Source: an uncultured Frankineae bacterium
GTDB lineage: Bacteria; Actinomycetota; Actinomycetes; Mycobacteriales; SCTD01
Reading direction: 5' to 3'
Assembly: GCA_902805805.1 (NCBI GenBank)
Contig: CADCUE010000135.1
Span: 1 to 10,674 of the forward strand
Length of the DNA stretch: 10,674 nt
This document shows positions 1-7,429 of this stretch, one piece after another; the first letter of the stretch is position 1; the number at the start of each line of letters is the position of its first letter. The notes under the pieces were generated by a model, which saw only the letters and a list, made by a program, of their open reading frames with translations, did not search any database and was not told the DNA's origin. A program made the position numbers and the translations under genes.

Positions 1-974
<974 letters not shown>

Positions 975-975
<1 letters not shown>

Positions 976-2096
976 CAGGCCTCCATCAGGCGGGCGAAGT
1001 CGTCGAACAGGCCCGTCGCGTCGTGCGGTCCGGGTGCCGCCTCCGGGTGGTACTGCACCGAGAAGGCCCGGCCGTCGAGCAGCCGCAGGCCCTCGACCAC
1101 CCCGTCGTTGAGGTCGACGTGGCTCACCTCGGCGCGGCCGTACGGCGTGTCGAACGGCGCACCGACGTCGTCGCCCGCCGGCCCCGCAGCGACGGCGAAC
1201 CCGTGGTTGTGGCTCGTCACGTGCACCCGCCCCGTGCGCCGGTCCTGCACCGGCTGGTTGACCCCCCGGTGGCCGTAGCGCAGCTTGAACGTCCCGAGGC
1301 CGAGCGCCCGGCCGAGGATCTGGTTGCCGAAGCAGATGCCGAACAGCGGCACGCCCGCCGCGAGGACGTGCTGGCTCGCGGCGACCGGTCCGTCGGTGGT
1401 GGCCGGGTCGCCCGGGCCGTTGGACAGGAACACCCCGTCGGGCTGCAGCGCGAGCAGGTCCTCGCCCGTCGCGGTCGCCGGCAGGACATGGACCTCGCAG
1501 CCCTGCGCGGCCAGGTAGCGCGGGGTGCTCGTCTTGATGCCGAGGTCCAGGGCCGCGACGACGAACCGCCGCTCGCCCTGCGCCGGCACGACGTACGGCT
1601 GCGCGGTCGTCACCTCGTGCGCCAGGTCGGCGCCCTCCATCGGCGGGCTGGCGGCGACGCGGGCGCGCAGCTCGTCGGGGTCGCCGAGGTGGTCGCCGCT
1701 GAAGATGCCGACCCGCATGGCCCCCCGCTCGCGCAGGTGGCGGGTCAGGGCGCGCGTGTCGACGCCCGCGATCCCGACGACGCCCTGGTCGGCCAGCTCG
1801 GCGTCCAGCGACCGGGTGCTGCGCCAGCTGCTGGCGATCCGGCTCGGGTCGCGCACGACGTAGCCGCTCACCCAGATGCGCCGCGACTCCGGGTCCTCGT
1901 CGTTGGCGCCGGTGTTGCCGATGTGCGGGGCCGTCATGACGACGACCTGGCGGTGGTAGCTGGGGTCGGTCAGCGTCTCCTGGTAGCCGGTCATGCCGGT
2001 GTTGAAGACGGCCTCGCCGAAGGTCTCCCCGACGGCGCCGTAGGCCTGCCCGCGGAACGTTCGGCCGTCCTCGAGGACGAGCAGGGCGGGGGTCAC
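975..2096 (-). CDS. carA: Carbamoyl-phosphate synthase small (glutaminase) subunit
   Basis: CarA hydrolyses glutamine and channels the ammonia to CarB. The protein is 373 residues, normal for the family. The N-terminal CPSase domain begins [19 protein letters not shown] and contains [20 protein letters not shown] (27-46). The C-terminal class I glutamine amidotransferase domain shows the nucleophile C255 in [18 protein letters not shown] (295-300), and the catalytic pair H350 and E352 in VQYHPEA. GNQ in place of the common GHQ after the cysteine is, from memory, also seen in mycobacterial CarA. The GTG start at 2096 overlaps the preceding stop as GTGA, and GGAGG lies 7 nt upstream. The open frame extends to 2576, but that part is a shadow of the upstream gene. 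The stop overlaps the carB ATG by one base. Confidence 0.97.
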
Positions 2097-2626
2097 GAGG
2101 AGGCCTCCGAGTCGTGGGTCGCCGGCCGGGTGGACGCGGTCGGCAGGTGGGCGTGGACGGCGTCCACCAGGCGGCGGTGGACGGTGTGGTCGTCGGCGCG
2201 GAAGCCGCTGGTGAGCAGGCGGTCGCCGAGGCGCCAGTCGAGCAGCACCATGCCCTCCCGGCCGATGACCTTGCCGGCGAGCGCGTCGCCGAGGCTGGCG
2301 CTCTCCACGTCGCCGTAGGGGAGGTAGAGGTCCGGCAGGCCCTCGCGCTCGATCCAGATGCCCGAGGTGTCGAGGCGGATCCAGCCGGCGGCGCGGTGGG
2401 CCAGGTCGTGGACGGCGACGCGGTCGAGCCAGTCGCCGGCGAACGTCGTGCCGACGAACAGCCCCGCCGTCGCCGGCAGGACCGGGCGACCGGGGACCGC
2501 GGGCGGGGAGGGCGGCGGCGGCAGGTCGCCCTGGCGACGGACCCGGCCGCGCCAGCCCTTCAGCATCAGCAGCCACAGCGCGACCACCGCGGCGAGGAAG
2601 CCGGCGGTGAGCAGAGCCCGCTCCAT
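2093..2626 (-). CDS. Membrane-anchored PH-like domain protein of the pyr operon, function unknown
   Basis: This 177-residue protein has no catalytic motif that I can recognise. Residues 4-22 ([19 protein letters not shown]) form one membrane segment, followed by the basic stretch KGWRGRVRR. By the positive-inside rule the rest is probably cytoplasmic. A proline-rich linker (34-51) leads to a globular domain of about 110 residues (55-165) with alternating hydrophobic strands such as [15 protein letters not shown] and [17 protein letters not shown]. This resembles the bacterial PH-like proteins annotated at the same place. Its position between pyrC and carA matches Mycobacterium tuberculosis Rv1382 and a Streptomyces gene, so the link to pyrimidine synthesis is conserved, but its role is not known to me. 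The ATG overlaps the pyrC stop (TGATG), and its own stop overlaps the carA GTG. The longer open frame, to 3631, overlaps pyrC and is rejected. Confidence 0.85.
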   Translation of the reverse strand: MERALLTAGFLAAVVALWLLMLKGWRGRVRRQGDLPPPPSPPAVPGRPVLPATAGLFVGTTFAGDWLDRVAVHDLAHRAAGWIRLDTSGIWIEREGLPDLYLPYGDVESASLGDALAGKVIGREGMVLLDWRLGDRLLTSGFRADDHTVHRRLVDAVHAHLPTASTRPATHDSEASS

Positions 2627-3948
2627 CAGGCGCGGCCCGCCGAGAGCGCCGGCGCGCCGTCCAGCACCGTCGGCCGACCGCGCAGGAACGTCGCGACCAC
2701 CCGCGAGGGCACGGTCCGCCCGGCGAACGGCGTGTTGCGGCTGCGGCTGGCCGAGGCGCGCGGGTCGACCGTCCAGGAGGCGCCGGGGTCGACGAGCACG
2801 ACGTTGGCCGGCTCCCCCACCGCCAGCGGCCGGCCGTGCGGGGTGGGTCCGTCGTCGAGCCGGCCGATGCGCGCCGGCGACTCCGACAGCCGGGTCGCGA
2901 CCTCGCGCCAGGTGAGCCGGCCCGGCTCGACCATCGTCTGCACGACCACGGCCAGCGCGGTCTCCAGACCGGTCATGCCGGGCGAGGCGGCGCCCCACTC
3001 GGCCTCCTTGTCCTCGACGGCGTGCGGGGCGTGGTCGGTGGCGACGCAGTCGATCGTGCCGTCGGCCAGCCCCTGCCGCAGCGCCTCGACGTCGGCCGCC
3101 GTCCGCAGCGGCGGGTTGACCTTGAAGACCGGGTCGTAGGTGCTCGCCAGGTCGTCGGTGAGCACCAGGTGGTGCGGGGTGACCTCGGCGGTGACGTCCC
3201 AGCCCTTGCTCTTGGCCCAGCGGATGAGCTCCACGCTGCCGGCGGTGCTGACGTGGCACACGTGCAGGCGGCTGCCGACGTGGGCGGTCAGCAGGCAGTC
3301 GCGGGCGATGATCGCCTCCTCGGCGACCGCGGGCCAGCCGGTCAGGCCGAGCATCGAGGACATGACGCCCTCGTTCATCTGCGAGCCGACGGTCAGCCGC
3401 GGCTCCTGGGCGTGCTGGGCGATCACGCCGTCGAAGGCCTTGACGTACTCCAGCGCCCGGCGCATGAGCCCGGCGTCGCTGACGCACCTGCCGTCGTCGG
3501 AGAACACCCGCACCCGGGCGGCGCTGTCGGCCATCGTGCCGAGCTCGGCCATCGCCTCCCCGCCCAGCCCGATGGTCACCGCGCCGACCGGCGCCACGTC
3601 GCAGTGGCCGGCGTCGCGGCCGAGCCGCCACACCTGCTCGACGACGCCCGCGGTGTCGGCGACCGGGTCGGTGTTGGCCATGGCGTGCACGGCGGTGAAG
3701 CCGCCGAGGGCCGCCGCCAGGGTGCCGGTCTCGACCGTCTCGGCGTCCTCGCGGCCCGGCTCGCGCAGGTGGGTGTGCAGGTCCACCAGTCCCGGCAGCA
3801 GCACCCCCGACCCGCCGTCGACGGTCCGGCTGTCGCCGGCCGGGAGCTCCCGGCCGATCTCGGCGATCCGGCCGTCGACGAGGCGGACGTCGACGGCGTC
3901 CTCGCCGTACGGCCGCACGTCCTGCAGGAGGTACGACGTCGTCGTCAT
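2626..3948 (-). CDS. pyrC: Dihydroorotase, class I
   Basis: Dihydroorotase cyclises N-carbamoyl-L-aspartate to L-dihydroorotate, the third step of UMP synthesis. The 440-residue amidohydrolase has the metal-site residues in order: H58 and H60 in [11 protein letters not shown] (55-65), D151/D152 in FSDDG, H179 in AQHAQEP, H232 in HVCHVSTAG, and catalytic D305 in VATDHAPH. An Asp rather than a carboxylated Lys in the third position marks the class I type, as in Aquifex and Bacillus. The ATG at 3948 overlaps the pyrB stop as ATGA and has the purine-rich GGAAGGGA 5 nt upstream. In Aquifex this class works in a complex with PyrB, and the overlapping genes here fit co-synthesis, although a complex is not shown by the sequence. 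Confidence 0.97.
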   Translation of the reverse strand: MTTTSYLLQDVRPYGEDAVDVRLVDGRIAEIGRELPAGDSRTVDGGSGVLLPGLVDLHTHLREPGREDAETVETGTLAAALGGFTAVHAMANTDPVADTAGVVEQVWRLGRDAGHCDVAPVGAVTIGLGGEAMAELGTMADSAARVRVFSDDGRCVSDAGLMRRALEYVKAFDGVIAQHAQEPRLTVGSQMNEGVMSSMLGLTGWPAVAEEAIIARDCLLTAHVGSRLHVCHVSTAGSVELIRWAKSKGWDVTAEVTPHHLVLTDDLASTYDPVFKVNPPLRTAADVEALRQGLADGTIDCVATDHAPHAVEDKEAEWGAASPGMTGLETALAVVVQTMVEPGRLTWREVATRLSESPARIGRLDDGPTPHGRPLAVGEPANVVLVDPGASWTVDPRASASRSRNTPFAGRTVPSRVVATFLRGRPTVLDGAPALSAGRA

Positions 3949-4928
3949 GCCAGTCCCTTCCGGCCCGTCTCCGACGGGACGCTTCCGATGGCCGGTTCTG
4001 CTCCGCCGAGCAGCAGGTACAGGACCGCCATCCGGACGCTGACGCCGTTGGCGACCTGCTCCTGGATGGTCGAGCGGGGGCCGTCGGCGACCTCCGGGGA
4101 GATCTCCATGCCGCGCACCATCGGCCCGGGGTGCATGACGATCGCGTCGTCCGGCAGCACCTCGGCCCGGCGGACGTCCAGGCCGTACCGGCGGGCGTAC
4201 TCGCGGGCGCTCGGGAAGTAGGCCGTGCCCTTCTCGCCCGCCGGCCCCATCCGCTCGCGCTGCACGCGCAGCATCATCACGACGTCGGACTTGGGCAGCA
4301 CGGCGTCCAGGTCGTAGGACACCGCTGCGGGCCAGGCGTGGACGCCGACCGGGAGCAGTGTCGGCGGCGCGACCAGGGTCACGTCGGCGCCGAGGGTGTG
4401 GAGCAGCAGCACGTTGGACCGGGCGACCCGGCTGTGCAGCACGTCGCCCACGACGGTGACCCGCAGCCCCTCGATCCGGCCGTGGCGCTGGCGCATCGTG
4501 TAGGCGTCGAGCAGCGCCTGGGTCGGGTGCTCGTGGGTGCCGTCGCCGGCGTTGACGACCGATCCGCGGACCCAGCGCGCCAGGTTGGCCGGGGCGCCGG
4601 ACCAGGAGTGGCGGCAGACGACGGCGTCGGACCCCATCGCCTCCAGCGTCAGCGCGGTGTCCTTGAGCGTCTCCCCCTTGGAGACGCTCGAGCCCTTCGC
4701 CGAGAAGTTGATGACGTCCGCCGAGAGCCGCTTGGCGGCCAGCTCGAACGAGGTGCGGGTGCGCGTGGAGTCCTCGAAGAACAGGTTGACGACCGTGCGG
4801 CCGCGCAGCGTCGGGAGCTTCTTCACCGTCGCGCGCTGCGAGACGAGCGCGAGCTCCTCGGCCGTGTCGAGGACCAGGGTGGCGTCGGCGAGGTCGAGGT
4901 CGGCGGCGGACAGCAGGTGGCGCTTCAC
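3945..4928 (-). CDS. pyrB: Aspartate carbamoyltransferase, catalytic subunit
   Basis: PyrB transfers the carbamoyl group from carbamoyl phosphate to L-aspartate, the committed step of pyrimidine synthesis. The 327-residue protein carries the carbamoyl-phosphate loop [13 protein letters not shown] (50-62, with S54-T55-R56-T57-R58), the mobile-loop lysine K84 in [23 protein letters not shown] (127-141, with H134), and [11 protein letters not shown] near the C-terminus. No regulatory subunit gene (pyrI) is nearby, as expected for an actinobacterium, so allosteric control of the E. coli kind is unlikely and control probably lies with PyrR. The start is GTG, overlapping the pyrR stop as GTGA, with GGGGAG 6 nt upstream. 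Confidence 0.97.
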   Translation of the reverse strand: MKRHLLSAADLDLADATLVLDTAEELALVSQRATVKKLPTLRGRTVVNLFFEDSTRTRTSFELAAKRLSADVINFSAKGSSVSKGETLKDTALTLEAMGSDAVVCRHSWSGAPANLARWVRGSVVNAGDGTHEHPTQALLDAYTMRQRHGRIEGLRVTVVGDVLHSRVARSNVLLLHTLGADVTLVAPPTLLPVGVHAWPAAVSYDLDAVLPKSDVVMMLRVQRERMGPAGEKGTAYFPSAREYARRYGLDVRRAEVLPDDAIVMHPGPMVRGMEISPEVADGPRSTIQEQVANGVSVRMAVLYLLLGGAEPAIGSVPSETGRKGLA

Positions 4929-5584
4929 GGAGCGCTCCCCGACCGGGGCCCGTCGCCGGCCGGGCCGAGCAGCACGGCGTCGCGGCCGTCGGTCTCGGTG
5001 AGCAGCACGTGCACGCTCTCGGCCAGCGAGGTCGGGATGTTCTTGCCGACGTAGTCGGCGCGGATCGGGAGCTCGCGGTGGCCCCGGTCGACGAGGACGG
5101 CCAGCTGGACGGCGCGCGGTCGGCCGAGGTCGGCCAGCGCGTCGAGGGCGGCGCGCACCGTGCGCCCGGAGAACAGCACGTCGTCGACGAGGACGACCAG
5201 CCGACCGTCGACGCCCCCTGCGGGCACGTCGGTGAGCTCGAGGGCGCGCGGTCGCTTCAGGCGCAGGTCGTCGCGGTAGAGCGTGACGTCGAGGCTGCCG
5301 GTCGGGACGGTCAGGCCCTCGAAGGCCTGCACCCGGGCGGCGAGCCGGGCGGCGAGCGTGGTGCCGCGCGTGGGGATGCCCATCAGCACGACGTCGGTGC
5401 CGCCGCCGGTCTTCTCGAGCAGCTCGTGCGCCATGCGGTCGACGACGCGCAGGACCTCGGGTCCCTGCAGGACCGGCCGTCCGGTCACGACCGGGGCGGC
5501 GCCGCTGGCGTCGTCCGGAGAGGGGCCGCTGCGGGAGCGCGGGGGCTGTGCCCCGGGGGATGGCGTGGACGGCGCAGCCGTCAC
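4925..5584 (-). CDS. pyrR: Bifunctional pyr operon regulator and uracil phosphoribosyltransferase
   Basis: PyrR binds pyr mRNA when UMP or UTP is plentiful. It also has uracil phosphoribosyltransferase activity (uracil + PRPP to UMP). The 219-residue frame holds the type I phosphoribosyltransferase signature [12 protein letters not shown] (131-142), [11 protein letters not shown] (68-78), and the conserved LYRDDLR (102-108). The first 30 or so residues are a Pro/Ser-rich, probably disordered extension absent from Bacillus PyrR (about 180 residues). A start at GTG 5584 is chosen because AAGGAGG sits 5 nt upstream. The protein would still be functional if started nearer residue 35. It is the first gene of the operon, and its own leader carries a PyrR-binding motif. 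The stop overlaps the pyrB GTG. Confidence 0.95.
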   Translation of the reverse strand: MTAAPSTPSPGAQPPRSRSGPSPDDASGAAPVVTGRPVLQGPEVLRVVDRMAHELLEKTGGGTDVVLMGIPTRGTTLAARLAARVQAFEGLTVPTGSLDVTLYRDDLRLKRPRALELTDVPAGGVDGRLVVLVDDVLFSGRTVRAALDALADLGRPRAVQLAVLVDRGHRELPIRADYVGKNIPTSLAESVHVLLTETDGRDAVLLGPAGDGPRSGSAP

Positions 5585-5589
5585 GGCAG

Positions 5590-5627
5590 CCTCCTTCCCC
5601 GCCTCACGGGACGGGCTCGGTGGAGGT
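5590..5627 (-). promoter_or_regulatory. Putative PyrR-binding RNA hairpin overlapping pyrR Shine-Dalgarno control
   Basis: Read as mRNA (minus strand), positions 5611-5602 are UCCCGUGAGG, an exact match to the PyrR recognition core UCCNGNGAGG known from Bacillus. It is held in a hairpin: CCCG (5615-5612) pairs with CGGG (5601-5598), U5611 is bulged, CC pairs with GG, and the loop is CGUGA. The pyrR Shine-Dalgarno AAGGAGG (5596-5590) begins 1 nt after the stem. Upstream, CCUCC (5627-5623) can pair with GGAGG (5594-5590) around the hairpin and would hide the ribosome site. No U-tract terminator follows, so translational repression, as reported for Mycobacterium smegmatis PyrR, fits better than Bacillus-type attenuation. 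The pairing is my inference from inspection. Confidence 0.75.
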
Positions 5628-5642
5628 TCGTGTCGCTCTGCG

Positions 5643-5648
5643 ACGCTA
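5643..5648 (-). promoter_or_regulatory. Possible -10 element of the pyr operon promoter
   Basis: On the minus strand TAGCGT is preceded directly by TG and fits the actinobacterial TANNNT pattern. Initiation about 7 nt downstream (near 5636) would give a leader of about 52 nt containing the whole PyrR hairpin and the CCUCC strand. No convincing -35 lies 16-18 nt upstream (GCGCTC), so the call is tentative. Confidence 0.35.
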
Positions 5649-5690
5649 CACCGCGGTCCGTCCGGGAGCGCCCGACAGTGTGGTTGTCGA

Positions 5691-5704
5691 CACCCGTCCG
5701 GGTG
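5691..5704. repeat. Inverted repeat, candidate operator between pyrR and bldD
   Basis: CACCCG and CGGGTG are perfect 6-bp arms around a TC centre. An 8-bp palindrome TGTCGACA at 5685-5692 touches its left side. They lie upstream of both divergent genes. The binding protein, if any, is unknown, and in DNA this GC-rich a short palindrome may arise by chance. Confidence 0.4.
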
Positions 5705-5711
5705 AGGTCAC

Positions 5712-5723
5712 TTGACCGGTCAA
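5712..5723. repeat. Perfect 12-bp palindrome TTGACCGGTCAA over the bldD -35
   Basis: The sequence equals its own reverse complement. Its left half is the -35 hexamer of the bldD promoter. A factor bound here would compete with RNA polymerase. The minus strand has the same TTGACC, but no TANNNT stands 16-18 nt from it, so it is not a convincing pyr promoter -35. Confidence 0.55.
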
Positions 5724-5740
5724 CGGCGGACGCTTAGCGT
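5712..5740 (+). promoter_or_regulatory. bldD promoter (-35 TTGACC, 17-nt spacer, -10 TAGCGT)
   Basis: TTGACC at 5712-5717 and TAGCGT at 5735-5740 are separated by exactly 17 nt. This is a good match to the principal sigma factor (HrdB/SigA) consensus of actinobacteria. The predicted start is near 5747, giving a leader of about 155 nt before the bldD GTG. Confidence 0.6.
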
Positions 5741-5752
5741 CACTGTCAGTAA
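5740..5752. promoter_or_regulatory. BldD-box-like operator at the bldD start point
   Basis: TCACTGTCAGTAA matches 7 of the 9 fixed positions of the published Streptomyces BldD consensus TNACNC(A/T)GNGTNA. Both outer half-sites TNAC and GTNA are intact, and the two mismatches are the inner C and G. It overlaps the last base of the -10 and the predicted start, where a repressor would act. Streptomyces BldD is known to bind its own promoter, so autoregulation is plausible. Confidence 0.45.
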
Positions 5753-5902
5753 TCGTGGCGAGGCTGTGACACCGGGGGACGTACGGTCACCCCGTCCGGG
5801 ACTCCGGTCCTGGGCGGTCCCCGGTCGAGCCAGTGGTGAGACCGACGCCCCGGAGCTGACGACGGGCCGTCCCAGGCCCGCCTGACGACGGGAGCACGTG
5901 CA

Positions 5903-6391
5903 GTGACGGACTACGCGAAGGCATTGGGCGCGCGACTGCGTGCCATCCGCACCCAGCAGGGCCTGTCCCTGCACGGGGTGGAGGAGAAGAGCCAGGGCCG
6001 CTGGAAGGCCGTGGTCGTGGGCTCGTACGAGCGCGGTGACCGGGCCGTCACCGTGCAGCGGCTGTCGGAGCTGGCCGACTTCTACGGCGTGCCGGTCAAC
6101 GAGCTGCTGCCCGAGGGGCACGCCGGCATGGTGCTCGAGCCCTCTTCACGGATCGTCATCGACCTGGAGCAGCTGTCGTCGGTGCCCGCCGACCAGGCCG
6201 CGCCGCTCGCCCGCTACGCAGCCACCATCCAGAGCCAGCGGGGCGACTACAACGGACGCGTCCTGTCGATACGCCACGAGGACATGAGGTCACTCGCCGT
6301 CATCTACGATGCGTCACCGACCGCACTCACAGAGCAGCTCATCGGCTGGGGAGTCCTGTCGCCGGACGCTCGGCGGGCGCTGGACGCGTAG
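5903..6391 (+). CDS. bldD: BldD-type cyclic-di-GMP-responsive transcriptional regulator
   Basis: BldD is a master regulator of development in Streptomyces. Its dimer, joined by tetrameric c-di-GMP, represses sporulation genes. This 162-residue protein is recognised along its length. The XRE-family helix-turn-helix (about 8-70) includes RLRAIRTQQGLSLHGVEEKS and VVVGSYERGDRAVTVQRL. A variable linker (71-85) follows, then a C-terminal ligand domain from about 85 with RYAATIQSQRGDYNGRVLSI. The c-di-GMP signature is RGD (113-115), eight residues, then RHED (124-127), where Streptomyces has RQDD. The GTG start has GGGAG 8 nt upstream. It is the only plus-strand gene, divergent from pyrR and convergent with nusB, a location shared with Streptomyces. 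In a non-sporulating host it may control other processes, and the sequence does not tell which. Confidence 0.96.
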   Translation: MTDYAKALGARLRAIRTQQGLSLHGVEEKSQGRWKAVVVGSYERGDRAVTVQRLSELADFYGVPVNELLPEGHAGMVLEPSSRIVIDLEQLSSVPADQAAPLARYAATIQSQRGDYNGRVLSIRHEDMRSLAVIYDASPTALTEQLIGWGVLSPDARRALDA

Positions 6392-6394
6392 TCC

Positions 6395-6430
6395 CGTCCG
6401 GCGCCGCGCGGCGCTGGCGCGGGGCGGACG
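6395..6430. terminator. GC-rich hairpin between convergent bldD and nusB
   Basis: CGTCCG (6395-6400) and CGGACG (6425-6430) form outer arms around a perfect 14-bp palindrome GCGCCGCGCGGCGC (6401-6414). It starts 3 nt after the bldD stop and ends 4 nt before the nusB stop, filling the 43-nt gap. There is no T-tract on either strand, so it is a candidate bidirectional hairpin terminator of the U-less kind common in actinobacteria, not a classical intrinsic one. Confidence 0.6.
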
Positions 6431-6434
6431 CGCC

Positions 6435-6845
6435 TCAGACCGCGAGGCTCGGCTTGAGCTGCAGCAGACGGGCGAGCAGGCCGTTGACGAAGCCGGCGCT
6501 CTCGTCGGTCGACAGGCTGCTCACCAGCGCGACCGCCTCGCTCACGGCGACGGCGTCCGGGACGTCGTTGCACCACAGCAGCTCGTAGGTGCCGATGCGC
6601 AGCGCTGCCAGGTCGACCGGCGGCATGCGGTCGAGCGTCCACTCCTCGGCGTACGTCGAGAGCAGCTCGTCGATGCGCTCGCGGTGCAGCACGACGCCCT
6701 CGACGAGCTCCGTGGCGTACTCCGGCACCGGCGGGTCGCTCTGCGCCAGCCGCTGCCTGAGCGTCGCCATCGGGTCGTCGGAGCGCTGGGAGGCCTCGTA
6801 GAGGACGTCGAGCGCGCGCTTGCGGGCCTTGCTGCGGGCACCCAC
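6435..6845 (-). CDS. nusB: Transcription antitermination factor NusB
   Basis: NusB with NusE (ribosomal protein S10) binds boxA RNA and supports antitermination in rRNA operons. The 136-residue, all-helical protein begins GARSKARKRALDVLYEA (residues 2-18), the typical arginine-rich RNA-binding N-terminus. It contains WTLDRMPPVDLAALRIGTYE (69-88), the family's most conserved block, and ends in FVNGLLARLL, a variant of the usual NGILD helix. The GTG start follows the efp TAG stop with no gap. There is no clear Shine-Dalgarno sequence, so initiation is probably coupled to efp. Its position at the end of the aro-efp cluster is conserved in actinobacteria. Confidence 0.95.
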   Translation of the reverse strand: MGARSKARKRALDVLYEASQRSDDPMATLRQRLAQSDPPVPEYATELVEGVVLHRERIDELLSTYAEEWTLDRMPPVDLAALRIGTYELLWCNDVPDAVAVSEAVALVSSLSTDESAGFVNGLLARLLQLKPSLAV

Positions 6846-7409
6846 CTAGGAGTTGACCCGGCCGAGGTAGCGCCCGTCGCGGGTGTCGACCTTGATCTTC
6901 TCGCCGGTGGTCAGGAACAGCGGGACCTGGATCTCCGCGCCGGTCTCGAGCGTCGCGGGCTTGGTGCCGCCGGTCGAGCGGTCGCCCTGCAGGCCCGGGT
7001 CGGTGTGCTGCACGAGCAGCTCGACGCTGGCCGGCAGCTCGACGTACAGCGCCTCGCCCTCGTGCATGGCGACGGTCGCCTCCATGTTCTCCAGCAGGTA
7101 GTCCTTGACCGTGCCGAGCGTCTTCTCCGGGACGGGGAGCTGGTCGAAGGTGTCGCCGTCCATGAAGACGTAGTCGGAGCCCTCCTTGTAGAGGTAGGTC
7201 ATGGCGCGCTTGTCGACCGTCGCCACCTCGACCTTCGTCCCGGCGTTGAACGTCTTGTCGACGACCTTGCCGGTCAGGACGTTCTTGAGGGTGGTCCGCA
7301 CGAAGGCGCCGCCCTTGCCCGGCTTGACGTGCTGGAACTCGTTGACGGCCCAGAGGCCGTTGTCGAGGCTCAGCACCATGCCGTTCTTGAGGTCGTTCGT
7401 CGTCGCCAT
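6846..7409 (-). CDS. efp: Translation elongation factor P
   Basis: EF-P enters the ribosome between the P and E sites and relieves stalling at polyproline runs. The length of 187 residues is canonical. It has a KOW-like N-terminal domain (1-62), which carries the functional loop [11 protein letters not shown] with K32 at the tip. Two OB domains follow, with [17 protein letters not shown] in the linker region and the C-terminal signature [14 protein letters not shown]. No EpmA/EpmB or deoxyhypusine-type modification gene is nearby. Actinobacterial EF-Ps usually use an unmodified lysine in PGKGP, and here the last proline is glycine. The ATG at 7409 is clear from homology. The open frame reaching 8039 is a shadow of aroB. 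The Shine-Dalgarno sequence is weak. The gene lies 20 nt after aroB and abuts nusB. Confidence 0.96.
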   Translation of the reverse strand: MATTNDLKNGMVLSLDNGLWAVNEFQHVKPGKGGAFVRTTLKNVLTGKVVDKTFNAGTKVEVATVDKRAMTYLYKEGSDYVFMDGDTFDQLPVPEKTLGTVKDYLLENMEATVAMHEGEALYVELPASVELLVQHTDPGLQGDRSTGGTKPATLETGAEIQVPLFLTTGEKIKVDTRDGRYLGRVNS

Positions 7410-7429
7410 GGATGCCAGCCTAGCGAGCG

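Larger units (their letters stand above)
5585..5902. other. Divergent control region between pyrR and bldD (318 bp, no gene)
   Basis: This is the only long gene-free stretch. The left end (5585-5650) serves pyrR with a hairpin, Shine-Dalgarno sequence and possible -10. The middle (5685-5760) holds several palindromes and the bldD promoter. The rest (about 5747-5902) would be a bldD leader of roughly 155 nt. That leader contains GTGAC (5766-5770) and GTCAC (5786-5790) as separated inverted arms, and a small hairpin GGGCC/GGCCC (5864-5868 and 5875-5879). It also contains an 11-bp direct repeat CTGACGACGGG at 5856-5866 and 5882-5892, whose second copy overlaps the bldD Shine-Dalgarno GGGAG. I see no credible small ORF. 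Confidence 0.7.

Noticed and set aside
2097..2576. Extension of carA upstream to 2576
   Set aside because: The family N-terminus starts at GTG 2096 with a good Shine-Dalgarno sequence and the GTGA overlap. The extension is a Pro/Arg-rich out-of-frame reading of the PH-like gene.
2627..3631. Extension of the PH-like gene upstream to 3631
   Set aside because: It overlaps the real pyrC frame entirely, and the ATG at 2626 with the TGATG overlap explains the gene.
5585..5640. Bacillus-type PyrR attenuator (terminator/antiterminator) before pyrR
   Set aside because: There is no terminator stem followed by a U-tract. The motif sits directly at the Shine-Dalgarno sequence, which favours translational control.
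5718..5723. Minus-strand TTGACC as -35 of the pyr promoter
   Set aside because: The hexamers 16-18 nt downstream are CCGGAC, CGGACG and GGACGG, none resembling a -10.
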